From assembly GCF_014596565.1 (NCBI RefSeq), contig NZ_NOIN01000006.1, forward strand, positions 186,001 through 250,000: DNA of 64,000 nucleotides. Direction: 5' to 3'. Each line of letters begins with the position of its first letter. Within the stretch, counting starts at the first letter, position 1. Origin of the DNA: Pseudomonas sp. PSB18. Lineage in GTDB: Bacteria; Pseudomonadota; Gammaproteobacteria; Pseudomonadales; Pseudomonadaceae. Under the pieces are notes generated by a model. That model was given only the letters and a program-made list of their open reading frames with translations. It was not told the DNA's origin and ran no database searches. Of the stretch, positions 52,621 to 59,802 are shown piece after piece. The position numbers and the translations under genes are program-made.

Positions 52621-53226
52621 TTAATGAATCAACCCCCAAAGCGCCAGGAGCGGCACGTTCGCCGACCTCATGGCATGGATGCACGATGGGGGATTGAACA
52701 CAACGCCGCCAGCTCCGGGGCTCCACCAGCCGACGCCCTCCCGGTACCATTCGCCCGGCGAAAGCACGAGGTAGAACTCGGCCGGAGGATGCTGGTGAAA
52801 GGGGTAGCAGGTATCCGGCGCCATGATCGCCAAGCCCAAGGTCAGAGAAGGACACTCGAACAATCCCGTGGGGCCAGTGATCATCCCATGACGATGCCTC
52901 TGCACGAACGAATCGTCCTGGCCAGCCTGGGCCTGACGCTTGATCCAGGCGACATGGGGCAACAGGGGACTTAACGCATCCAGCACACCGTCCAGATGCT
53001 CGTGGGTCCTTGGTGCTGCATCGATTGCCAGGGACAAGTAGGGTTGCAGGCGTTTCGGCAGCGCATTCGAGGCATCCGACGGGGGTTTGTACGTCCATTG
53101 AGTCGCGTCGACGGAAGCGGCACAGGCCTGGGCGCCAGGACACGCGCTGTTCAACAGAAGCTTATGCAGCGATCGCTGGAGCAACTGCGCGCTTTCAATC
53201 AAATTCGCATTCAAGGGCGAAGCCAT
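52621..53226 (-). CDS. DMSP-lyase-like cupin (DddQ/DddW/DddK superfamily)
   Basis: A 201-residue protein with a C-terminal cupin. The active-site set is complete: H144, H146, E150, Y152 (YPFHQHPPAEFYLVL) and H184 (NPPSCIHAM). The spacing H-x-H-x3-E-x-Y-x31-H is the one I recall for DddW and DddK, where three His and Glu bind the metal and Tyr is the catalytic base. The family cleaves dimethylsulfoniopropionate to acrylate and DMS; relatives with other substrates exist. The helical N-terminal half (about 1-115) also resembles DddQ. AAGGAA precedes the start. It is in the same leftward unit as the betaine-type binding protein. Substrate unproven. Confidence 0.82.
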   Translation of the reverse strand: MASPLNANLIESAQLLQRSLHKLLLNSACPGAQACAASVDATQWTYKPPSDASNALPKRLQPYLSLAIDAAPRTHEHLDGVLDALSPLLPHVAWIKRQAQAGQDDSFVQRHRHGMITGPTGLFECPSLTLGLAIMAPDTCYPFHQHPPAEFYLVLSPGEWYREGVGWWSPGAGGVVFNPPSCIHAMRSANVPLLALWGLIH

Positions 53227-53332
53227 CGTTCCATTCCTTTCTGAGCCCGAAGTGGATTAGACACCGCTCACTCATCCAGCAGTGCCAACGGAAGACTGGT
53301 CTCGACCTCCTGCGAGTTCTGGACAGCCGCCG

Positions 53333-54235
53333 TCAGGGTTGAGCGGTTGTCGTGGAGGCCGTTTGATTGCCGAACATGGCCTCGAAGCGCGGCTTGTTGG
53401 CAGCATAGTATTCAGCCACCACCTTGTCGGCAGAACTGTCACGGGCGGTCGCCATCAACTTCTCAAGGTCAGCCTGAGGAATCTTGAAGTTGGCGAAGAA
53501 TCGGGCAACGTCGGGATGTTCGGCACTGAAACCTTTGCGGGCAACCGCGTGGATCTGCTCAGCCCCGCCGAAAATCTGCTTCGGATCATCCAGATAGCGC
53601 AGCGACCACTTGGAGAACATCCAGTGCGGACTCCAGGCATTGATCAACGACCATTTGTCACGTTTGATATTACGGTCCAGCTCACTCAGCATGCCGGACT
53701 CCGAAGAGGCGACCATCTTGTAGCCATCGAGCTTGTATTCCTGGATGGCTTTCTCCGTGAGCTTGTACTGACCATTACCGACTTCGGAGGTGAGGATCTT
53801 GCCGCCAAGTTTTTCCCGCACTTCGGGCTTGTTGAGGTCTTCGACACTGGCGAGCTCACTGGTCGGAATGGACGTGGGCACCGCCATGCCGATTCGCCCT
53901 TCGTACAGTGAGCCGAGGTCTTCAAGCTTGTCTTTGTACTTGTCATAAAAAGACTTGTGGGTGCTTGGCAGCCAGACCATCGGAATCAGATCGATACTGC
54001 CGTTCGCCAACGCCTGGAACTGGATGCCGATATCGGCCAGGACCAATTTGACCGGTTGTTTCAGGTGGTCTCGCAGCGCCGTGTCTGCCAGCTTTACAGC
54101 GATTTCCGTATCCGACCAATTCACCCAGCCAATCCGGATGGGAGTGGGTTCCTCGGCTTGAGCCATCAGGCAACTGGACGCCATCGCCAGGCCGGCGAGC
54201 CATCCGATACTCGTTTTGCTGAATAACGTCATCAT
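53333..54235 (-). CDS. Orphan ABC substrate-binding protein, betaine/choline (OpuAC) family
   Basis: A 300-residue periplasmic protein. The signal peptide covers residues about 1-27 (LAGLAMASSCLMAQA). The mature protein has the OpuAC fold (IRIGWVNWSDTEIAVKLA, GSIDLIPMVWLPSTHK, INAWSPHWMFSKW). W40, W88, W201 and W205 are placed like the aromatic box that holds quaternary ammonium groups in ChoX-type proteins. No permease or ATPase gene is near, as with CbcX/CaiX/BetX of P. aeruginosa, which share a central transporter. The likely ligand class is a betaine or sulfonium compound; the exact one is unknown. Confidence 0.9.
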   Translation of the reverse strand: MMTLFSKTSIGWLAGLAMASSCLMAQAEEPTPIRIGWVNWSDTEIAVKLADTALRDHLKQPVKLVLADIGIQFQALANGSIDLIPMVWLPSTHKSFYDKYKDKLEDLGSLYEGRIGMAVPTSIPTSELASVEDLNKPEVREKLGGKILTSEVGNGQYKLTEKAIQEYKLDGYKMVASSESGMLSELDRNIKRDKWSLINAWSPHWMFSKWSLRYLDDPKQIFGGAEQIHAVARKGFSAEHPDVARFFANFKIPQADLEKLMATARDSSADKVVAEYYAANKPRFEAMFGNQTASTTTAQP

Positions 54236-54426
54236 GATGCATCTCCGCGTCTGTATTAATCGTTATTGGCAGGGCAGCAGAAAGACTAATGCTCCCTCGT
54301 GAAGCGCAGTGGTCCTGCGCCTCCGAGGGAACGCTTGGATCTAGTTATGCAAATGATTCGCGCATTCAGGTCGTTCGACCGGGTTGCGAACCGATACTAG
54401 TCCCGGTTTTTTTGCCACGCAAGAGA

Positions 54427-54468
54427 AATGTACACGTGTGTCACACACTGTTGACACACATGAACATT
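54427..54468. promoter_or_regulatory. 42-bp imperfect dyad operator in the divergent SBP / demethylase promoter
   Basis: Dyad centred between 54447 and 54448. The inner arms GTGTGTCA (54436-54443) and TGACACAC (54452-54459) are perfect. The outer arms AATGT (54427-54431) and ACATT (54464-54468) share the same axis, and 15 of 21 pairs match overall. It contains TTGACA at 54451-54456, a probable -35 element for the demethylase gene. The outer half-site AATGTAC is the same heptamer found in the TetR promoter. Confidence 0.65.
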
Positions 54469-54523
54469 GAACATACGGTTATGTCAAAACCAGCCTGATG
54501 TTCTGTTCCCGGAGCGCAACACC

Positions 54524-56560
54524 ATGTCCAGCGATCCCTTGCTGCAGCCCTATACGATCAAACACCTGACGCTCAAGAACCGGATCATGACCACCTCCCA
54601 TGAGCCGGCCTACCCTGTCGACGGCATGCCCAAGGAACTGTATCGGGCGTACCACGTTGAACGGGCAAAGGCCGGCGTGGCGCTGACCATGACCGCAGGC
54701 TCCGCCGCGGTTTCCCGCGACAGTCCGCCGGTGTTCAACAACGTGCTGGCCTACAAGGACGAAGTGGTCAAATGGATGAAGGACCTGACCGACGAATGCC
54801 ATGAGCATGGCGCGGCGGTGATGATTCAACTGACCCACTTGGGGCGGCGTACGCGCTGGGACAAGGCTGATTGGCTACCCGTGGTCTCGCCTTCACACCG
54901 TCGTGAAGCGTCACACCGGTCTTTCCCGAAAAAACTGGAAGACTGGGACATCGACCGCATCATCAAGGATTACGTGGATGCCGCCGAACGCATGAAAGCC
55001 GCCGGGCTGGATGGCCTCGAACTGCAAGCCTACGGACACCTCATGGATCAGTTCTGGTCACCATTGACCAATGACCTTGACGGCCCCTACGGCGGCTCGC
55101 TGGAGAACCGCTTGCGCTTTACCTTCGACGTCCTGCGCGGCATCCGCCAGCGTTGCGGCGAAGATTTCCTGCTGGGCGTTCGCTACACCGGCGATGAAGA
55201 CTTGCCCGGTGGCTTCGGTGCGAGCGACGGCATCCAGATCTCGCACATGCTCAAGGACAGCGGCCTGGTCGACTTTCTCAACGTCGTTCGCGGCCACATC
55301 GACACCGATGCCGGCCTCACCGATGTGATTCCGATCCAGGGCATGCGCAACTCCCCGCACCTGGATTTTGCCGGCGAGATCCGCTCGGCCACCGGCTTCC
55401 CCACCTTCCATGCCGCGAAGATTCCCGACGTTGCCACGGCCCGCCATGCCATCGCCTCAGGCAAGGTGGACATGATCGGCATGACCCGTGCGCACATGAC
55501 CGATCCGCACATCGTGCGCAAAATCATCGAGAAGCGCGAAGAAGAGATTCGCCCCTGCGTCGGTGCCAACTACTGCCTGGACCGCATCTATCAGGGCGGT
55601 GCCGCGTACTGCATTCACAACGCCGCCACCGGGCGTGAAACCACCATGCCCCACGAGATATCCAAGGCACCGACCAAGCGCAACGTGGTGGTGATCGGCA
55701 CCGGCCCGGCGGGGCTGGAAGCAGCACGGGTGGCCGGCGAACGTGGCCACGACGTCACGGTGTTCGAGGTGGCCGATCAACCTGGTGGCCAGATCCGCCT
55801 GACGGCGCAGAGCGAGCGCCGCCGCGAGATGATCAGCATCATCGACTGGCGCATGGCGCAATGCGAACGACTGGGCGTGAAATTTCGATTCAACACCTGG
55901 GCCGAGGCCGAGACGGTACTGGCGGAAAACCCGGACGTGGTGATCGTCGCCACCGGTGGCTTGCCGCACACCGAAGTGCTCAAGCACGGCAATGAACTGG
56001 TGGTGTCCACCTGGGACATCATTTCCGGCGACGTGAAACCCGGTCAGAACGTGCTGATCTTTGACGACGCGGGCGACCACGCGGCGCTGCAGGCGGCCGA
56101 GGTCATCGCCAACAGCGGGGCGAAACTGGAGATCGTCACACCGGACCGTTCGTTCGCGCCCGAGGTAATGGCGATGAACCTGGTGCCCTACATGCGCAGC
56201 CTGCAAGACCTGAACGTCACCTTTACCGTCACCTATCGGGTCGACTCCGTGGAAAAACGCGACGGGCAATTGGTGGCGAGTTTCGGCAGCGATTATGGCC
56301 AGGTGCACAAACAAAGGGTGGTCGATCAGGTGGTGATCAACCACGGCACCCTGCCCCTCGACGACCTGTACTTTGAGCTGCGTCCCCATTCGCGCAACAA
56401 CGGTGCGGTGGAACAGCATGATCTGATCGCCGGGAAAACCCAGAACATCGTGACCAACCCCGAGGGCCGTTTCCAGTTGTTCCGGATCGGCGACGCCGTG
56501 TCGGCGCGTAATACCCATGCCGCCATCTACGATGCGCTGCGGTTGCTCAAGGACATTTGA
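54524..56560 (+). CDS. DgcA/StcD-like flavoprotein demethylase (trimethylamine-dehydrogenase family)
   Basis: A 678-residue multidomain flavoprotein: an Old Yellow Enzyme-type TIM barrel with FMN (residues about 1-375), then FAD/ADP-binding domains (VVVIGTGPAGLEAARVAGER at about 388-407). The Fe-S ligand region reads C345-x2-A348-x2-C351-x11-C363, so the second of the four cysteines seen in trimethylamine dehydrogenase is Ala, as I recall for DgcA. Best relatives by eye are DgcA (dimethylglycine) and StcD (N-methylproline) demethylases. ATG 54524 has GGAG 10 nt upstream. It is divergent from the betaine-type binding protein gene, with a shared operator. Confidence 0.9.
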   Translation: MSSDPLLQPYTIKHLTLKNRIMTTSHEPAYPVDGMPKELYRAYHVERAKAGVALTMTAGSAAVSRDSPPVFNNVLAYKDEVVKWMKDLTDECHEHGAAVMIQLTHLGRRTRWDKADWLPVVSPSHRREASHRSFPKKLEDWDIDRIIKDYVDAAERMKAAGLDGLELQAYGHLMDQFWSPLTNDLDGPYGGSLENRLRFTFDVLRGIRQRCGEDFLLGVRYTGDEDLPGGFGASDGIQISHMLKDSGLVDFLNVVRGHIDTDAGLTDVIPIQGMRNSPHLDFAGEIRSATGFPTFHAAKIPDVATARHAIASGKVDMIGMTRAHMTDPHIVRKIIEKREEEIRPCVGANYCLDRIYQGGAAYCIHNAATGRETTMPHEISKAPTKRNVVVIGTGPAGLEAARVAGERGHDVTVFEVADQPGGQIRLTAQSERRREMISIIDWRMAQCERLGVKFRFNTWAEAETVLAENPDVVIVATGGLPHTEVLKHGNELVVSTWDIISGDVKPGQNVLIFDDAGDHAALQAAEVIANSGAKLEIVTPDRSFAPEVMAMNLVPYMRSLQDLNVTFTVTYRVDSVEKRDGQLVASFGSDYGQVHKQRVVDQVVINHGTLPLDDLYFELRPHSRNNGAVEQHDLIAGKTQNIVTNPEGRFQLFRIGDAVSARNTHAAIYDALRLLKDI

Positions 56561-56618
56561 GGTCGTGCCCCTGGCGTCAAGCACTAGGAGCTTGCTGCGC
56601 AGTCCAGCGGGAGCAAGC

Positions 56619-56653
56619 TCCCTCGCCACGAGAAGTGGTTTTGTGGCGAGGGA
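56619..56653. repeat. Inverted repeat of the GGCGAGGGA type between convergent genes
   Basis: Arms TCCCTCGCCAC (56619-56629) and GTGGCGAGGGA (56643-56653) with a 13-nt loop. A further imperfect AGGAGCTTGCT/AGCAAGCTCC pair lies just before it (56587-56620). It probably also serves as the 3'-end structure of the demethylase transcript. Confidence 0.75.
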
Positions 56654-56668
56654 CCTGAAATAGCCCCA

Positions 56669-57454
56669 TCAGGCATGAAGCCCTTTTCGGGCAACCGCGG
56701 CGCCGGCTTGCAATGCCCGGCCGACATGCTCCTCGAAGCGACTGTCGATCATTGATTGCAACGCTGCGGCCGTAACACCTCGATAGGCGACCAAGGTGTC
56801 GATCATCTCCTGCGCATCGTGGCTTCGCAGGAGCTGGCTGCTATTGACCACGACGTTCCTTGCAGCCAATTGCGCAATATCGGCAGGCAGGCCGGCGGCC
56901 ACCGCCTGGTTGGTCAACGCCGTCATCAGCAAGGCCGGCAAGGCAGGACCGGTGCCCGACAGCGCAGACAGGTAGTCGATGAAGCTTTCTTCCCGGACCT
57001 CAGCCGCAATGCCCACAGATTCGAACAGCCGCTGCATCAGCGCCTTCGTCGCCTCACTCACCGCCCCCCAACAAAACCACGGCGTAAAGGATTGCCGGAT
57101 TTCCACCGCCGCGTTGGGCATCGCCCGCACGACCGCCAAAGCCGAGGTCTGTGCGGCAATCGCCTGCGCCGTGATCCCAGCCATCAGGGAAACGACGATC
57201 TTGCCTGTCGCGTCAATGCCCAGGCTGGCGAAATGCTCGGGGCGTACCGCGATGATGACCACGTCGCTGCGCGTCACCAGCGCCTGGTTGTCCGTGACCA
57301 GGCAAACGCCTTGTTGCGCCAACGGATGACTGCCTGAGCGATTTGAAATGATCAGATTGCCAGCCGGTAACAGGGACTTCGCCATGACCGCTTGGGCAAT
57401 CGCCCCGCCCAACCAACCCGTTCCGCCGATGATACCGAGCGTTTCGCTGATCAC
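56669..57454 (-). CDS. Pyrroline-5-carboxylate-reductase-like protein
   Basis: A 261-residue ProC-family protein. The Rossmann motif is LGIIGGTGWLGGAIAQAVM (residues about 6-24), shifted from the canonical GGGNM. VVRAMPNAAVEIRQS and the C-terminal dimer signature LSGTGPALPALLMTALTNQA are recognisable. It is in a two-gene unit with a TetR regulator (4-bp overlap) rather than with other proline genes. It may reduce a cyclic imine derived from an N-methylated proline or pipecolate type compound, or be a general P5C reductase paralogue; substrate unknown. Confidence 0.87.
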   Translation of the reverse strand: MISETLGIIGGTGWLGGAIAQAVMAKSLLPAGNLIISNRSGSHPLAQQGVCLVTDNQALVTRSDVVIIAVRPEHFASLGIDATGKIVVSLMAGITAQAIAAQTSALAVVRAMPNAAVEIRQSFTPWFCWGAVSEATKALMQRLFESVGIAAEVREESFIDYLSALSGTGPALPALLMTALTNQAVAAGLPADIAQLAARNVVVNSSQLLRSHDAQEMIDTLVAYRGVTAAALQSMIDSRFEEHVGRALQAGAAVARKGLHA

Positions 57455-58152
57455 TTTGCCGAGACCTCTTCGAAAGTGTCCGTCAAGGGAACGAAAACCC
57501 CAGGTTCTTTCTCGGCGTAGCCGAACTTCCCATAGAAACGATCCAGCTCGCGCTGCTTGGGGACCTTGCCGGTGAAAATGCTGACGTAATGAGGAATGCG
57601 CTCGAAGCGCGTAGTGATCAGCTCACTGGTGTTCATGCTGATATAGCCGATCTGGGTCAGGTAAATCGTTCGGGCCCGGGTGTCGGCACCCTGGCTGTCG
57701 TAGCCAAAACGCTTGAACATGCTCGCCAGGGCGCTGATCCGCTGTTCGTCCACCGTCGCGACCTCCTGGGCCACCTCAGCCGACTGCAGTGCCCAACTGC
57801 GCACGGCAAACTCGAATTGCGAATCGAACAATCGCGGGTTGAGCCAACACTCGAAGACATTCAGGATCGCTTCGGAAATGCTCTCCGCATAGCTTTCGCT
57901 CTGCCGGATCAGGCCTCCCGTGTTGGTCTCGCGCCAACGGGAAAGCAAGGCGGCCAACAACTGCTCACGGTCTTCGAAAAACCAGTAGAAACTGGTTCGC
58001 GACAGGCCGAGGCGTTTGGCGAGCGGCATGACCCGGACAGCGTCGATACCCGACTCCTTCAAGGCATCGTAAGCGGCCTCCAGCCAACCCTCCGGCGACC
58101 CGCGCCAACCGGTGTCCTGCGCTTTGCCACGGGCCTTACCCAACTGGGACAT
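57451..58152 (-). CDS. TetR-family regulator of the betaine-type cluster
   Basis: A 233-residue regulator. The N-terminal HTH is at residues about 20-65 (AAYDALKESGIDAVRVMPLA, KRLGLSRTSFYWFFEDREQL), with a ligand domain behind it. I chose ATG 58152, since the HTH starts 20 residues later; the frame is open upstream but crosses the operator. Its promoter carries a perfect AATGTAC-N6-GTACATT dyad and an extra half-site, and the same half-site occurs at the demethylase/SBP promoter. This suggests autoregulation and control of that pair. Confidence 0.9.
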   Translation of the reverse strand: MSQLGKARGKAQDTGWRGSPEGWLEAAYDALKESGIDAVRVMPLAKRLGLSRTSFYWFFEDREQLLAALLSRWRETNTGGLIRQSESYAESISEAILNVFECWLNPRLFDSQFEFAVRSWALQSAEVAQEVATVDEQRISALASMFKRFGYDSQGADTRARTIYLTQIGYISMNTSELITTRFERIPHYVSIFTGKVPKQRELDRFYGKFGYAEKEPGVFVPLTDTFEEVSAK

Positions 58153-58181
58153 CTCGCTCACCTTATAAAAAACGTGAGTTG

Positions 58182-58222
58182 AATGTACCCTGCCGCCCCG
58201 AGAATGTACACCGAAGTACATT
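58182..58222. promoter_or_regulatory. Operator of the TetR gene: AATGTAC dyad plus extra half-site
   Basis: AATGTAC at 58203-58209 and GTACATT at 58216-58222 form a perfect inverted repeat with a 6-bp spacer. A third AATGTAC is at 58182-58188. They lie 30-70 bp upstream of the TetR start, a typical place for autorepression, and 96 bp upstream of the divergent methyltransferase gene. Confidence 0.7.
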
Positions 58223-58317
58223 TTGTCGACTTGTCGGTCGAAGTGAAGCCGAACCCAAGATAAAGCGACTGGAGAACGTATTCTATTCTTGTATTCAGGC
58301 CTCCACCGGACACCGAC

Positions 58318-58980
58318 ATGCCCACCCATGAATCAGAGCTCCTTCAAAGCTGGCAGCACAACGCCCTGGCCTGGATCGATGCCGTCCGCACCGGCGCCAT
58401 CGAAAGCCGGCGCGAAGTCACCGACCAGGCCATCCTGCTGGCAGTACTCGGTCGCCAACCCGAGCGCGTGCTCGACCTGGGCTGCGGTGAAGGCTGGTTA
58501 TTGCGGGCCCTGGCTGGGCGAGGCATCCAGGCCGTTGGGGTGGATGGCGATGCCACGCTGGTGGCGTCAGCACAAGCGGCCGGCTCTTCGCCCGTGTACC
58601 TGGCCAGCTATGAAGCGCTGGAGCAAGCGAAGGTGGATATCGGCAGCGACTACGACCTGATCTGCGCCAACTTCGCCCTGTTGCACCAGGACATCATCCC
58701 CCTGCTCACCGCCCTGAAAGCCCTGCTCGTCCCTGGCGGCGCCCTGGTGATCCAGACCTTGCATCCCTGGGTCGCCGCCGCGGGCGACTATCAGGATGGC
58801 TGGCGGCAGGAGCACTTCAACGGCTTCGAGGGACAATGGCAGCCCATGCCGTGGTACCTGCGCACCCTGCCCAGCTGGTTCAATGCCCTGGACATGGCCG
58901 GCTTTCGGCTGACGGGCCTGCAGGAACCGCAACACCCTCAGCGTGCGGTGCCGCAATCATTGTTGCTGGTGGCTGAATGA
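58318..58980 (+). CDS. Class I SAM-dependent methyltransferase
   Basis: A 220-residue methyltransferase. Motif I is VLDLGCGEGWLLRALAGRG (residues about 46-64), motif II VGVDGDATLVASAQ, and the post-motif region ICANFALLHQDIIPLL. The acceptor is not identifiable. It is divergent from the TetR gene and shares its promoter region, so it could be under the same regulator. No other partner gene is seen. Confidence 0.9.
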   Translation: MPTHESELLQSWQHNALAWIDAVRTGAIESRREVTDQAILLAVLGRQPERVLDLGCGEGWLLRALAGRGIQAVGVDGDATLVASAQAAGSSPVYLASYEALEQAKVDIGSDYDLICANFALLHQDIIPLLTALKALLVPGGALVIQTLHPWVAAAGDYQDGWRQEHFNGFEGQWQPMPWYLRTLPSWFNALDMAGFRLTGLQEPQHPQRAVPQSLLLVAE

Positions 58981-58999
58981 GGGCCGCCGATGCGCGGGA

Positions 59000-59338
59000 T
59001 TACTTCGGCGCATAATCCTTGCACATACCCTGCGCGGCACCAGCCAATGGCGAGTTGACGAGGTTATTCGCCATGCTCATCACTTGGAATTTATAAGCCG
59101 GATCGGATTTTATCTTTCTGACTTGCGCCTTGGTCGCTTCGTCGATCCTAGGATCAGCGGCCATGGCATTCTCCACGTCACCGTTCAGGCCAGGGTTGGT
59201 TTTGTTGCACACCTGCTCCATGGCAACCATGGCGACCAGGCCCTGATGCTTTTCATCCTGCTGATTCGCGAAGACGCCGCCAGCAAAACCCATCCCTGCC
59301 AGGCACAGTGAAAGTGTGGACATCCTTAACGACGACAT
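59000..59338 (-). CDS. Small exported protein of unknown function
   Basis: A 112-residue protein with a signal peptide (residues about 1-24, STLSLCLAGMGFAGGVFA) and two cysteines in the mature part (C44 in EQVCNKTNPGL and C106 in GMCKDYAPK) that could form a disulfide. I do not recognise a family. It is convergent with the methyltransferase gene, 19 bp away. Confidence 0.75.
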   Translation of the reverse strand: MSSLRMSTLSLCLAGMGFAGGVFANQQDEKHQGLVAMVAMEQVCNKTNPGLNGDVENAMAADPRIDEATKAQVRKIKSDPAYKFQVMSMANNLVNSPLAGAAQGMCKDYAPK

Positions 59339-59579
59339 TCAAACGCTCCTTGATCATAGAACCCAGGCCATCTGTCGGCCAAAACAGGCGAACTTTATCA
59401 CGCTGTTTCGCGAACATCGTTACAGGTCGCAATAGGTTTTTCGAAGCAGAATCGACCCTTTGGGCAAGCTCCGCCGTACCACAATTCAAGCGCCCGAGGG
59501 TGAACATACGTTCATCCCAATCATGATCAAACGCGTCTACCCTGCGGGTTACAACATAGTGACTACAGGAGTACCCACC

Positions 59580-59741
59580 ATGTTCTCGCACGAAAGCCCC
59601 CCTTTGATCCTAATGTTCGTCATCTTGCTGCTGTGTTTGCTTACGGCTGTTCTACACCCGGTTCACGCCTTCTTTGGTTGGGTTCGGAGGCGTAAGGGAA
59701 GATCAGCCGCCGATAGCTTGCAAGAGGTGGATTCTCGCTGA
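59580..59741 (+). CDS. Small single-span membrane protein
   Basis: A 53-residue protein: short polar N-terminus, one hydrophobic helix (PLILMFVILLLCLLTAVLHP, residues about 8-27) and a basic tail (WVRRRKGRS). AGGAG lies 10 nt before ATG 59580, which is why this start was preferred to longer frames reaching 59460. It is followed closely by a strong terminator. Function unknown. Confidence 0.65.
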   Translation: MFSHESPPLILMFVILLLCLLTAVLHPVHAFFGWVRRRKGRSAADSLQEVDSR

Positions 59742-59753
59742 ATGCTTTTCCAG

Positions 59754-59780
59754 AAAAGCCCGGCAGAGTCCGGGCTTTTT
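59754..59780 (+). terminator. Rho-independent terminator
   Basis: A 10-bp stem AAAAGCCCGG/CCGGGCTTTT with a 6-nt loop and a short T-run, after the small membrane-protein gene and before the convergent flavin oxidoreductase gene; probably bidirectional. Confidence 0.92.
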
Positions 59781-59802
59781 ACTGTCCTCTTTGCAATAGG
59801 GC

